DNA of 49,125 nucleotides, from contig CAYPFO010000021.1 of the NCBI GenBank assembly GCA_964410065.1, forward strand, positions 1-49,125. Direction: 5' to 3'. The DNA comes from Serpens sp964410065 (GTDB taxonomy: Bacteria > Pseudomonadota > Gammaproteobacteria > Pseudomonadales > Pseudomonadaceae). Under the pieces are notes generated by a model. It had not been told where the DNA came from and did no database searches. It saw only the letters and a list, made by a program, of their open reading frames with translations. Each line of letters opens with the position of its first letter. The stretch's first letter is position 1. Positions 28,453 to 37,383 of this stretch are shown here, in pieces. A program made the translations under genes and the position numbers.

Positions 28453-30819
28453 ATGACCGATGCACAAGCCGCCGCCGAACGTATTGCTGCGCTGCGCAGT
28501 GAAATAGACGCGCACAACTACCGCTATTACGTGCTCGACGAGCCCAGCGTGCCGGATGCCGAATACGACCGGTTATTCACCGAGCTCAGGCGCCTGGAAA
28601 CCGAGCATCCCGAGCTGGTGACGCCGGAGTCGCCGACGCAGCGGGTAGGCGGCGAGGCTCTGGCGGCGTTCGGCCAAGTGAAGCATGAGGTGCCGATGCT
28701 CAGCCTCGGCAATGCCTTTGAAGAACAAGACCTGGTGGATTTCGACCGCCGCGTGCGCGAAGGCCTGGACCTGCCGGCTGGCGATCTCTTTGGCGGTGGT
28801 GCTGAGGTGGAATACAGCTGTGAGCCGAAACTCGATGGCCTGGCGGTCAGCCTGTTGTATGAAAACGGTCAGTTGGTACGCGGTGCGACCCGCGGTGACG
28901 GCAGCACCGGCGAGGACATCAGCGCGAACGTGCGCACGGTGCGCAATATTCCCCTAAAGCTGCAGGGCTCTGGTTGGCCGGCAGTGCTGGAGGTGCGCGG
29001 GGAGATTTTCATGCCCAAGATGGGGTTTGAAGCTCTCAATGCTCGCCAGTTGGAAAGCGGTGGTAAACCGTTCGCCAACCCGCGCAATGCCGCCGCTGGC
29101 AGCCTGCGTCAGCTCGATCCGAAGGTCACCGCCAATCGTCCCCTGGAACTGTGCGCTTATGGCGTGGGGCGCAGCGATGGTGAGTTGCCGGATACCCATA
29201 TCGGCATTCTTCAGGCACTCAAGGGCTGGGGTCTGCCCATCAGCCGAGAGTTGAAGCAGGCCCATGGCGTGGCTGAGTGCCGTGCCTATTTTGATGACAT
29301 GGGCGCCCGACGTGATGCCTTGGCCTATGAAATCGATGGTGTGGTGTTCAAGGTCAACGCGATGGCCCAGCAGCGTGCGCTCGGGTTTCGTGCCCGTGAG
29401 CCGCGCTGGGCCATTGCCCGCAAATTCCCGGCCCGCGAGGAGATCACCGAGCTGCTCGGCGTGGAGTTTCAAGTTGGACGCACCGGCGCCATCACGCCGG
29501 TCGCGCGTCTCAAGCCGGTACAGGTGGCGGGGGTGACCGTATCCAACGCCACTTTGCACAACATGGATGAAGTTGCGCGCCTGGGCGTAATGGTCGGCGA
29601 TACGGTCATCGTGCGTCGCGCCGGTGATGTAATCCCACAGATTCTTGGCGTGATTGCCGAGCGTCGTCCGGCTGATGCTCGGGCAGTACAGATTCCCGAA
29701 CAGTGCCCGGTCTGCGGATCAGCTGTGGAACGCACGCAACTGATCAAGCGCAGCAAGGGCAAGGAGTCGATCAGCGAGGGTGCCGCGTATCGTTGCATCG
29801 GCCGCCTGGGCTGCCAGGCACAACTTAAGCAGGCCATCATCCATTTTGTCTCGCGGCGTGCCATGGAAATCGATGGTCTGGGCGACAAGATTGTCGAGCA
29901 ACTGGTGGACAAGGGGCTGGTTCGTTCACCGGCCGATCTCTATACCCTGACCTTTGAACAGGTCGTGAAGCTGGACGGCTTCGCTGAGCTGTCGACACGC
30001 AATTTGCTAGCGGCCATCGAGAGCAGCCGCCGGCCGACCCTGGCGCGTTTTATCTATGCCTTGGGCATTCCCGATGTGGGCGAGGAAACTGCCAAGTTGC
30101 TGGCACGCGCCCTGGGCACGCTGGCGCGCATCCAGGTGGCCCTGCCGGAGGTGCTGTCCTGGCTGCCCGAAGTGGGCCTGGAAGTCGCCCATGAAATTCA
30201 CAACTTCTTCCAGGATACGCACAACCTTGAAGTGATCGAGCAACTGCTGGCGCGCGGCGTTGAGTTGCAAGAGGAAGGCGGCCTGCACCCCGACTTCGCC
30301 GCTTGCGTCAGCCTGGCCGGTTTCATCGACAAGCTGAATATCCCCTTTATCGCCGCCACGGGTGCGCAGCGCCTGGCGGACCGATTCGGCAACCTGGAAA
30401 GCCTGATCGATGCAGACTGGCTGGATTTGCGGCAGATCGAGCGACTCACCGAAAAAGCCGCGCGCTCGTTGCGTGATTTCTTCGACCAGCCGGAAAACGT
30501 CGAGCGTGCCCGCGCCATCGAGGCGCAGTTGCGCGCATTCGGCATGCATTGGCAGAGCGAAAAACAGCAGGTCGAGGGACTGCCCCTGGCCGGGCAGACC
30601 TGGGTGCTTACCGGCAGCCTGGAAAGCATGAGCCGCGATGTTGGCAAGGCCCGCCTGGAAGAACTGGGCGCCAAGGTAGCGGGCTCGGTGTCGGCCAAGA
30701 CTAATGCGGTGGTCGCAGGTCCGGGAGCCGGCTCGAAGCTGACCAAAGCCACTGAGTTGGGCATCAAGGTGCTGGACGAGGCGGCATTTGTGGCCCTGCT
30801 GGCAGAGCTGAATGGCTGA
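28453..30819 (+). CDS. ligA: NAD+-dependent DNA ligase
   Basis: Essential replicative ligase, 788 residues, longer than E. coli LigA (671) but usual for Pseudomonas. Order of parts: Ia domain with the YDELF-like NYRYYVLDEPSVPDAEYDRL; adenylation domain with AMP lysine K126 in CEPKLDGLAVSLLYENG; OB fold; a four-cysteine zinc finger C418/C421/C448/C454 (CPVC ... CIGRLGC); helix-hairpin-helix repeats; and a C-terminal BRCT domain (about 705-788, LAGQTWVLTGSLESMSRD...). The ribosome site is weak (GAGAATTCGCA). It is the last gene of the smc-zipA-ligA set. Confidence 0.97.
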   Translation: MTDAQAAAERIAALRSEIDAHNYRYYVLDEPSVPDAEYDRLFTELRRLETEHPELVTPESPTQRVGGEALAAFGQVKHEVPMLSLGNAFEEQDLVDFDRRVREGLDLPAGDLFGGGAEVEYSCEPKLDGLAVSLLYENGQLVRGATRGDGSTGEDISANVRTVRNIPLKLQGSGWPAVLEVRGEIFMPKMGFEALNARQLESGGKPFANPRNAAAGSLRQLDPKVTANRPLELCAYGVGRSDGELPDTHIGILQALKGWGLPISRELKQAHGVAECRAYFDDMGARRDALAYEIDGVVFKVNAMAQQRALGFRAREPRWAIARKFPAREEITELLGVEFQVGRTGAITPVARLKPVQVAGVTVSNATLHNMDEVARLGVMVGDTVIVRRAGDVIPQILGVIAERRPADARAVQIPEQCPVCGSAVERTQLIKRSKGKESISEGAAYRCIGRLGCQAQLKQAIIHFVSRRAMEIDGLGDKIVEQLVDKGLVRSPADLYTLTFEQVVKLDGFAELSTRNLLAAIESSRRPTLARFIYALGIPDVGEETAKLLARALGTLARIQVALPEVLSWLPEVGLEVAHEIHNFFQDTHNLEVIEQLLARGVELQEEGGLHPDFAACVSLAGFIDKLNIPFIAATGAQRLADRFGNLESLIDADWLDLRQIERLTEKAARSLRDFFDQPENVERARAIEAQLRAFGMHWQSEKQQVEGLPLAGQTWVLTGSLESMSRDVGKARLEELGAKVAGSVSAKTNAVVAGPGAGSKLTKATELGIKVLDEAAFVALLAELNG

Positions 30820-30975
30820 GTACAGGCTCTGCAGTGCAGTTCTTGCTAGGGGCAGATAAAACTACTGCTCGATGTACGGCATCGATGAGCCGGTGGGAAA
30901 GTGGATTTTCCCCGGTTTTTTCGTCAGACTCCGCGCCGTTTTCAATGGTGGCGATGGCCTGACGGGAGTTCATTA

Positions 30976-32295
30976 ATGAATGCGGTGATTGCAGCAGTCG
31001 GCATCATGCTGGTGCTCAGCCTGTGCCGGGTGCACGTAGTGGTGGCGTTGATTGTCGGTGCGCTGGCCGGTGGCCTGCTGGGCGGCCTGGGTATCGAAGG
31101 TTCGCTGGCCGCCTTCAACAAGGGGCTGGGGGGCGGCGCTACCGTCGCCTTGTCCTATGCCTTGCTGGGTGCCTTCGCCGTGGCCATCGCCAAATCTGGT
31201 GTAGCCCATGTGCTGGCCGACAAGGCGCTGGCAATGGTGGGCCGACAAGGCGACAGCGGCAGCGCCCGCACTTTGAAATGGATGATGATCGGCCTGATGC
31301 TGGCTGTGGCCGTGTCCTCGCAGAATATCCTGCCCATTCATATCGCTTTCATTCCACTGCTGGTGCCGCCACTGCTGTACGTGCTGACCAAGTTGCAGAT
31401 CGATCGCCGGCTGATCGCCTGTGTGCTGACCTTTGGCTTGATTACACCGTACATGTTCCTGCCGGTAGGCTTCGGCAACATCTACCTCAATGAGATTCTC
31501 CTCGCCAACGTGGCGCGTAGTGGCGTGGATGTAACGGGCATCCATATCACCGAAGCCATGCTGATCCCGGCGCTGGGCATGGTGGCCGGTTTGTTGATCG
31601 CGATGTACAGCTACCGCAAGCCGCGAGTCTACGATCTGGAACGCATCGAGCAGGCCGAGCAGGTAGGGGTGCGTTACAACCCGCGCAGTTTGCTGGTGGC
31701 GTTGGTGGCGATTGCCGCTGCCTTTATCATCCAGCTGTGGGTAGGCTCGATGATCATCGGCGCGCTGGTGGGGTTCGTGATTTTCTCGGTGTCGGGCATT
31801 GTCCGCTGGCGGGAGGCGGACGACCTGTTCACCGAAGGCATGAAGATGATGGCCATGATCGGCTTCATCATGATTGCTGCGTCCGGTTTTGCTGAGGTCA
31901 TGCGTGAAACAGGCGAGATCAAAGGCCTGGTAGATGCCTCGGTTGCCTGGATCGGTGACAGTAAAGCGGTTGGTGCGCTGATGATGCTGCTGGTTGGCCT
32001 GGTAGTCACCATGGGCATTGGTTCGTCCTTCTCTACCGTGCCGATCATCGCTGCGATCTTCGTCCCCCTGTGCGTACAGCTGGGCTTCAGCCCGCTGGCG
32101 ATCGTCAGCATCATTGGCAGCGCCGGCGCCCTCGGCGATGCGGGTTCACCCGCGTCGGACTCGACGCTCGGCCCTACTGCGGGGCTTAACGTCGATGGTC
32201 AGCACAACCACATCTGGGATACGGTGGTCCCCACGTTCCTGCATTACAACCTGCCGGTGCTGGCGTTCGGCTGGCTTGCTGCGATGGTCTTGTAG
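30976..32295 (+). CDS. Na+/H+ antiporter-family membrane transporter (YuiF-like)
   Basis: An inner-membrane protein of 439 residues with 11-12 hydrophobic segments, matching the Na+/H+ antiporter-type superfamily that has a conserved N-terminal domain (YuiF-like). Visible: MNAVIAAVGIMLVLSLCRVHV, GGGATVALSYALLGAFAVAIAKSG, AVSSQNILPIHIAFIPLLVPPLL, LITPYMFLPVGFG, and the C-terminal GSAGALGDAGSPASDSTLGPT with NVDGQHNHIWDTVVPTF. The ATG at 30976 is preceded by GGGAG; an upstream in-frame ATG (30901) is less likely. Some relatives are suspected amino-acid transporters, so the ion assignment is uncertain. A strong terminator follows. Confidence 0.85.
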   Translation: MNAVIAAVGIMLVLSLCRVHVVVALIVGALAGGLLGGLGIEGSLAAFNKGLGGGATVALSYALLGAFAVAIAKSGVAHVLADKALAMVGRQGDSGSARTLKWMMIGLMLAVAVSSQNILPIHIAFIPLLVPPLLYVLTKLQIDRRLIACVLTFGLITPYMFLPVGFGNIYLNEILLANVARSGVDVTGIHITEAMLIPALGMVAGLLIAMYSYRKPRVYDLERIEQAEQVGVRYNPRSLLVALVAIAAAFIIQLWVGSMIIGALVGFVIFSVSGIVRWREADDLFTEGMKMMAMIGFIMIAASGFAEVMRETGEIKGLVDASVAWIGDSKAVGALMMLLVGLVVTMGIGSSFSTVPIIAAIFVPLCVQLGFSPLAIVSIIGSAGALGDAGSPASDSTLGPTAGLNVDGQHNHIWDTVVPTFLHYNLPVLAFGWLAAMVL

Positions 32296-32310
32296 TCTGG
32301 CTGTTTGATA

Positions 32311-32350
32311 AAAAAATCCCCGGTAGACGAAATCTTCCCGGGGATTTTTT
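32311..32350. terminator. Strong bidirectional terminator
   Basis: AAAAAATCCCCGG (32311-32323) and CCGGGGATTTTTT (32338-32350) are perfect 13-bp arms around a 14-base loop. It ends the antiporter transcript on + and the small - strand gene that stops at 32405. Confidence 0.93.
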
Positions 32351-32404
32351 GTCTGCGCACGACTGGCTTGCGGCGCGCTACCCAGCAGTAAAAGGACGCT
32401 GCAG

Positions 32405-32671
32405 TTAACCCGGCATGCTCCAATCGTTCAGAGCGAAGCCGTCTGCGCTGAGCTCCTGGCGGGCCTTGTGCAGGATTTTGGCCAGGTGCTCGCTGTCACT
32501 GTAATCCTTCATCGAAACCTTGGAGCGGCTGACCACGCTGGAATTGGTACGGTCGATTACGCTCAGGTTCAGTTCGCCTGTGTAGTCGGCCGCCCAGGCG
32601 ATGCATTGAAACGGTTGAAAGGCGCGGTCGGCGATGAGAAGTGCTTCGTTAACACGGAGCGGGGCGGTCAT
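32405..32671 (-). CDS. Small conserved-looking protein of unknown function
   Basis: An 88-residue cytoplasmic protein without signal or membrane segment. The sequence MTAPLRVNEALLIADRAFQP, then a beta-rich centre (CIAWAADYTGELNLSVIDRT) and a charged C-terminal helix (SEHLAKILHKARQELSADGF), suggests a small alpha/beta fold. TGGAGAATTACCC gives a good ribosome site at ATG 32671. The frame is open to 32770, but the extra part lacks one. It resembles short Pseudomonas hypothetical proteins, but I cannot name the family. It is a single gene, with a shared terminator at its 3' end and the fap regulator diverging 295 bp away. In that 295-bp gap I see only an A/T-rich part and no gene. Confidence 0.72.
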   Translation of the reverse strand: MTAPLRVNEALLIADRAFQPFQCIAWAADYTGELNLSVIDRTNSSVVSRSKVSMKDYSDSEHLAKILHKARQELSADGFALNDWSMPG

Positions 32672-32966
32672 GGGTAATTCTCCAAAAAAGTGCCCAAGGT
32701 GTGAGTGCCGGAGCCTTTGCTGCGGCTGGGTTACAAACTGATAGATGATCGAACATTCGCCATAAGTCACATGGCATCGTTCGGATCAATTTTTTTGGCG
32801 TGTTTTTAAAGCTCGTTGCGGCGAGCAAGGCACGTATGGTTTTCCGAATCTCACACAAGGTTGGGTTGTAGACAGGCGGTAGAGTTCCCCGGAAAAACCT
32901 TGCTAACGTTTATCTGTTACAGACAACACGCTGTTTTTCTTAATTTTTTGTAGCCAAGGAACGGTT

Positions 32967-34295
32967 ATGCATGACTCTGTTCCAGTTGTCCGCCGCCTGT
33001 TGATGGTTGATCCCTGCGTCGCCTGTCATGGTTTGTCACCGAGCCTGCAGGCTGCGGGCTGGGAAGTTCGCAGTTGTATCCTGGAAAGCGCCTTGTCTCA
33101 GTCCTGTCACGTCGGAATGATCCGGCTGCAGCAGACCCACCTGACCGACCTGGAACCTCTGCGTCATATGCTGAGCCGTAGCACCAGCGAGTGGATTGCC
33201 GTGCTGACCGCGGATTTTCTGCAGCAGCAGAAGGTGCGCGACTTTATTTGCGAATGGTTTTTCGATTTTCACACCTTGCCGTTTGACGAGGCGCGCGTGC
33301 AGGTAGCCATTGGACGTGCTTATGGCATGTCGCGTCTGCGATCCAGGGTCGAGGTGCAACGCTCCGGGAAGCTGGACGAGCTGGTAGGCGACAGCCGACC
33401 CATGAATGAAGTGCGCAAGCTGGTCGGCAAGTTTGCGCCCACTGATACCCCCGTCATGATCCGCGGTGAAAGCGGTACCGGTAAGGAAGTGGTTGCGCGG
33501 GCCTTGCATCGCATGTCGCACCGCGCGGAAAAGCCCTTCATTGCCATCAATTGTGGCGCCATGCCGAAAAATCTCATTCAGTCTGAATTATTCGGTCATG
33601 AGAAAGGGGCATTTACCGGCGCTCACCAACGCAAGGTCGGTCGTATTGAAGCCGCGGACGGCGGCACCTTGTTTCTGGATGAAATAGGCGATCTTCCGCT
33701 GGAGTTGCAAGCCAATCTGCTGCGTTTTCTCCAGGAAAAACATATCGAGCGAGTCGGCAGCAGTGTGTCCTTATCGATGGATGTGCGTGTGCTATCAGCA
33801 ACCCATATCGATCTTGAAAGCGCGGTACGCGAGGGCAACTTTCGAGAAGACCTGTATTACCGGTTGAATGTGCTGCAAATACGCATGGCACCGCTGAGGG
33901 AGCGGCTCTCTGATGTGCCTCGGCTAGCCACTCGTTTCGCCCGGTTGTACAGCGGAGAGACAGGGCGACGGCCGCGCAGCTTCAGCGAAACGGCCATGCA
34001 GGCGATGATCGAACATACGTGGCCAGGCAATATCCGCGAGCTTTCCAATCGAGTTAGGCGCGGCCTGGTACTGGCCGAAGGTCGCCAGATCGAGGCGCGG
34101 GATTTGGGGCTGGAAAGGGTCACGAAAGGTAGTGGAACAGTTTGCACGCTGGAACATTACAAGTTGGTTGCGGAGCGGCAAGCCTTGAGCGAGGTGATGA
34201 AACGCTATTCCCACAACTTGAGCGAGGCAGCACGAGTATTGGGGATTTCACGCCCAACCTTTTATCGTTTGCTGCACAAGCACGACATTATTTGA
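32967..34295 (+). CDS. Sigma-54-dependent activator with degenerate receiver (VpsR/FleQ-like), beside the fap operon
   Basis: An enhancer-binding protein of 442 residues. Residues 1-135 look like a response-regulator fold (LLMVDPCVACHG...) but lack a convincing phospho-acceptor aspartate: where LxLxD is expected it reads VGMIRLQQT, as in VpsR- or FleQ-type regulators. The AAA+ domain has Walker A GESGTGKE (167-174), the sigma-54 contact GAFTGA (214-219), and GGTLFLDEIGDLP (Walker B). WPGNIRELSNRVRR is at the domain end. The C-terminus is a Fis-type helix-turn-helix (LSEAARVLGISRPTFYRLL). AAGGAACGG precedes the ATG. It converges on fapF with 21 bp between stops. The fapA promoter is of the -24/-12 type, so it is the natural candidate regulator of the fap genes (inference). 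Confidence 0.88.
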   Translation: MHDSVPVVRRLLMVDPCVACHGLSPSLQAAGWEVRSCILESALSQSCHVGMIRLQQTHLTDLEPLRHMLSRSTSEWIAVLTADFLQQQKVRDFICEWFFDFHTLPFDEARVQVAIGRAYGMSRLRSRVEVQRSGKLDELVGDSRPMNEVRKLVGKFAPTDTPVMIRGESGTGKEVVARALHRMSHRAEKPFIAINCGAMPKNLIQSELFGHEKGAFTGAHQRKVGRIEAADGGTLFLDEIGDLPLELQANLLRFLQEKHIERVGSSVSLSMDVRVLSATHIDLESAVREGNFREDLYYRLNVLQIRMAPLRERLSDVPRLATRFARLYSGETGRRPRSFSETAMQAMIEHTWPGNIRELSNRVRRGLVLAEGRQIEARDLGLERVTKGSGTVCTLEHYKLVAERQALSEVMKRYSHNLSEAARVLGISRPTFYRLLHKHDII

Positions 34296-34316
34296 TACTG
34301 GGTCCCGGCAACAGGC

Positions 34317-35831
34317 TCAGAAATAATAAGGAAATTTCAAGCTGAAGGTGAAGTCGGGAGCGTCTGGTGTCAGGCCCAGAGAGAGGTTCGGGACAATCGC
34401 CAGATTGTTGCTCACCGAATAGGTCATACCCAAGTTGAGAAAAGCGGAATTGGCATCGCTGCCCACGACGGTGTACCAGCCACTGCCGTCCTGCTTGATG
34501 CGGCTTTTTTGACTGATCAATTGCGAGTAGGACATCGAGAGGCTCATTTTTTCGTTGAGGGCAAACGCCAGTCCCAACCCATACTGGAACCAGTTACCCA
34601 GCTTTACCGATCCCCCCAGTTTAGTGCCTTGTTGCGCACTGATATCTCTGAAGCTCTCCTCGAAGTTGTAGGTGTAGGACAGGTTGCCAAAAATCACCGC
34701 AGGATCAACGGTTTTCACCAGAGAAATACCGGGGCTGACGGACCACACACCATTACCCGTCGGTATATCTTCGGGTACGGTCAGGCTGTCATTGCCTGCA
34801 ACCTGAGTTAATTTGATTCCATAGGGATGATTACCTGTGGGCGCTTTGACACGCAGGCTCAATACCGTATCCGGAGTATTGCCGTCCTGATTGAAGACCT
34901 TGAAGGAAACGCCTGCGCTCACGTCACCGAGTTCCGGACCGGTAGTGACATCGCGGCCTGAAACCTGAACGGATGCATTACCGGCCCCGCCTGATTCATA
35001 GGTGACGTTCCGATACAGCATGGGAACGTTGAGATCCACCTGCCAGTTGTTGTTCATGTTGTAGCGGCCGGTGACATCGAAGGTGAAGTTATCCGCGCTG
35101 ATCTGGTCAATGTTGATATTGCCCAGGAAGATCGAATCCAGTGCCAGGAAACCGTTAAGGATCAGTTGGCGCGTTTCGTAATGGCTATAGGTGATACCGG
35201 TTTCCAGGCTGTACGTGCCTCCGCCAAAGAAGCCCGAAGCCTCGTCATACAGGTTTTCCACGCTACGTGCGGGTGCAGCATCGTCCTGCAGGTTGGTTCC
35301 ATACCCTTCGCTCTGCGGAGCTTGTAGCGTGCGACTGGGCGGATACTGGCGAGCTACGGTGATCGTTTCCTGGTTCTGCGTTTGCCCAACTGCAGGCTGT
35401 GGCTGTACGGGCGGCGCAGGTGGGGAGGGCGGTGGCGCTTGTACAACGGGTGTTGGATGTCTGACAGGCGGGGCGCTGGCTAGCGTCGCCGAGCTGGGTT
35501 GCTGTGACGCAACGGCCGCAACAGGCGCAACCGGTGCGGCTGCGGCTATTGGCGCGTTCTGCACGGCCTGAGTCTGGACGGCGGGTTTGGGTTGAGGGCG
35601 GCTCACCGGCGGTGGGTTGGCAGCAACAGGTGGTTCGACCGATTCCGTCACCGGTTTGATGTCTTGCTCGAGCACTGCCATTTCTTTTTTGTATGAATCG
35701 TATTGCTGGCGCAGTTCCTGAATTTCCTTTTCAAGGATGTCGATTTCTGCTTGGGTGTTGGCCTGCAATAAGGAGGCTGGTAACAAGGCGCTGAGGCAGA
35801 TTGCGCCACGTAGAGGAAGTGGACGAAACAT
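34317..35831 (-). CDS. fapF: Functional amyloid exporter, outer-membrane barrel FapF
   Basis: Outer-membrane secretion pore for the Fap amyloid subunits. The 504 residues comprise a signal peptide (1 to about 24, ending LLQAN), a coiled coil (about 25-58, AEIDILEKEIQELRQQYDSY) that trimerises in the family, a long Pro/Ala/Val/Gln-rich linker (about 60-160), then a barrel domain from about 190. Alternating strands, for example NNWQVDLNVPMLYRNVTY, close with FTFSLKFPYYF ending in aromatic Phe. ATG 35831 has AGGGATG upstream; ATG 35840 is an alternative. It is the last gene of fapA-F. No terminator is visible before the convergent regulator gene. Confidence 0.9.
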   Translation of the reverse strand: MFRPLPLRGAICLSALLPASLLQANTQAEIDILEKEIQELRQQYDSYKKEMAVLEQDIKPVTESVEPPVAANPPPVSRPQPKPAVQTQAVQNAPIAAAAPVAPVAAVASQQPSSATLASAPPVRHPTPVVQAPPPSPPAPPVQPQPAVGQTQNQETITVARQYPPSRTLQAPQSEGYGTNLQDDAAPARSVENLYDEASGFFGGGTYSLETGITYSHYETRQLILNGFLALDSIFLGNINIDQISADNFTFDVTGRYNMNNNWQVDLNVPMLYRNVTYESGGAGNASVQVSGRDVTTGPELGDVSAGVSFKVFNQDGNTPDTVLSLRVKAPTGNHPYGIKLTQVAGNDSLTVPEDIPTGNGVWSVSPGISLVKTVDPAVIFGNLSYTYNFEESFRDISAQQGTKLGGSVKLGNWFQYGLGLAFALNEKMSLSMSYSQLISQKSRIKQDGSGWYTVVGSDANSAFLNLGMTYSVSNNLAIVPNLSLGLTPDAPDFTFSLKFPYYF

Positions 35832-35870
35832 GTCGGGCATCCCTGTCTGACTGAGTGGATCAAGCGTAGA

Positions 35871-36602
35871 TCAATATCCGGTGGGGCGAAGGCCGCGCAA
35901 TTGATCCAGATTGCAGTTGAGACCTTCTAGGGATGCGTGGTTTCCCTGCAGCACAACATCGAGATGGGTCAGATTGCTCACCAGGTTATTTGAACTGATG
36001 ATGTCGGCGCTCTGACGCAAGCCACCGCCGCCCAGTTGCTGCAGGCTGTTGCCTTGACCAGTGGCCTGGATGGAAACCTGTAAGCCGCCAAGAGGCGTTG
36101 TCTGCACCTTGGCGCTGCCCAGGCTGGTGTGGGCCGAGAATTCGCCGTTCAGGCGTGTGCCTGAGCTGTTTAATGCGGGTGCCTGGCCATTGCGGCTGAT
36201 GTTGATGCTGATGTCATTACGGGCTGTATTAATGTCGCCCGCGGTACGTACGCTTTGGGTGATGCCATCTACATTATTCAATCCGTGGCCACCAACAATG
36301 GTGCCGGAGCCGGCACCCGGCGCGGGTCCCTGATCATTGCCGTTCGCGGTGACGGTAAGCAGGGGGCGGGCCATGCCCTGCTGTGCCTGCAGGCTGACCG
36401 AGGCGTCTAGACGTTGGCCGGAATGTTCCCACGCACTGGTCATGGTAATGCCGAAGTGCACGACATGTCCCGGCAAGACGTAGCGGCCGCGAAGCTGCGC
36501 CAGCTCCTGGTCACTGAGCTCCACAGGATTGAAGGCGGGTGCTGCATGCAGTGGGAGACAGGCCAGCAGGCAAAAACCTAGTAGCGCTTGTGGAATATTC
36601 AT
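35871..36602 (-). CDS. fapE: Functional amyloid accessory protein FapE
   Basis: A secreted minor component of the Fap fibre system in characterised pseudomonads. The 243 residues start with a signal peptide (MNIPQALLGFCLLACLPLHA). The mature chain is rich in Asn/Gly/Ser with beta-type alternation (SINISRNGQ, QVSIQATGQGNSLQQLGGGG). The end carries a lone cysteine in LNCNLDQLRGLRP. GGAGGTCACG precedes the ATG. The gene order between fapD and fapF supports the name more strongly than any single motif. Confidence 0.88.
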   Translation of the reverse strand: MNIPQALLGFCLLACLPLHAAPAFNPVELSDQELAQLRGRYVLPGHVVHFGITMTSAWEHSGQRLDASVSLQAQQGMARPLLTVTANGNDQGPAPGAGSGTIVGGHGLNNVDGITQSVRTAGDINTARNDISINISRNGQAPALNSSGTRLNGEFSAHTSLGSAKVQTTPLGGLQVSIQATGQGNSLQQLGGGGLRQSADIISSNNLVSNLTHLDVVLQGNHASLEGLNCNLDQLRGLRPTGY

Positions 36603-36636
36603 CGTGACCTCCAGATATCTCTTGTCCGGAGCAGCA

Positions 36637-37317
36637 TCAAAAGAAGTCGCTCTGAATAAAACCGAATTCCATTAGCTCGGCATCCTGGACGGGGCGAAAT
36701 TGGTTGATGCGATGTTTGGCCGTAAGAGGTTCAGGGGGATCAAGCAGGGCATTGTCGCGGTCGTAGCCAGGGCCGATCACGGCGAAGATGATGCCGTTCC
36801 AACCGGCAACGAACTCGTCCATGGTATAGCGCTTATGACCTAAGACCGGGTCGCCGATATAAACCCGATCGGCTTCACTGCGCATCAGCACAACGAAATG
36901 CTTGTAACCACGCACCTCCTGCAGAACCACCACCGGGACTTTCAGTTGTTGCAGGCCGGTGGGTTCGATGCGGTAACCTCGGGCACGCATGCCCAGATCC
37001 TCGGCATAGCGTTTCATGTCCAACATGGAGAAGCCCTGAGAGCGCACGAGCTCCTGGTCGGCACCTGCCAACATGCCTTCGATCACCGCCTGTTCATCGA
37101 GATCGAGGTTATAGGCTTCGCGCAGTACCGTTGCCAGGGAGGCGGCGCCGCAGCTGAAATCGGTTTTTTGTTCAACGATATTGTTGAAGCGTTGTTCGCG
37201 AATGCTTTTTACATCCAGAAAGGCTACGCCCCCGCCCGGTAGAACCGAGAAAGGCAAGCGGGCAGCTTGAGTTTCTATGCAGATGAAAAGCAGCAGCGAT
37301 ACGGCAAGCAGGCGCAT
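36637..37317 (-). CDS. fapD: Fap system C39-like cysteine protease FapD
   Basis: A peptidase-C39-like protein required for Fap amyloid export in studied pseudomonads. The 226 residues have a short N-terminal hydrophobic segment (LLAVSLLLFICIET, probable signal or anchor). The catalytic set is C56 in DFSCGAASLAT, H140 in YKHFVVL and D156 in IGDPVLG, consistent with a cysteine-protease triad. No ABC or membrane domain is attached, unlike bacteriocin C39 exporters, so it presumably acts in the periplasm. A hairpin lies between fapC and this gene. Confidence 0.92.
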   Translation of the reverse strand: MRLLAVSLLLFICIETQAARLPFSVLPGGGVAFLDVKSIREQRFNNIVEQKTDFSCGAASLATVLREAYNLDLDEQAVIEGMLAGADQELVRSQGFSMLDMKRYAEDLGMRARGYRIEPTGLQQLKVPVVVLQEVRGYKHFVVLMRSEADRVYIGDPVLGHKRYTMDEFVAGWNGIIFAVIGPGYDRDNALLDPPEPLTAKHRINQFRPVQDAELMEFGFIQSDFF

Positions 37318-37341
37318 AGGGACAATCCTGTCGCAAATAAA

Positions 37342-37364
37342 TGGGCTCCGGAGACCGGAGCCCA
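37342..37364 (-). terminator. Hairpin with T-rich tail between fapC and fapD
   Basis: On the - strand TGGGCTCCGG (37364-37355) pairs perfectly with CCGGAGCCCA (37351-37342) across a TCT loop, followed by TTTATTTG. It starts 20 bp after the fapC stop. It looks like an intra-operon terminator that passes only part of the transcripts on to fapDEF, or a 3' stabiliser of fapABC mRNA. Confidence 0.75.
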
Positions 37365-37383
37365 GTTCAGCGTGGGATTACGG

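Noticed and set aside
36637..37317. Reading fapD as a bacteriocin-processing peptidase
   Set aside because: The C39 triad is present, but the neighbours are amyloid genes and no ABC transporter or leader-peptide substrate is nearby.
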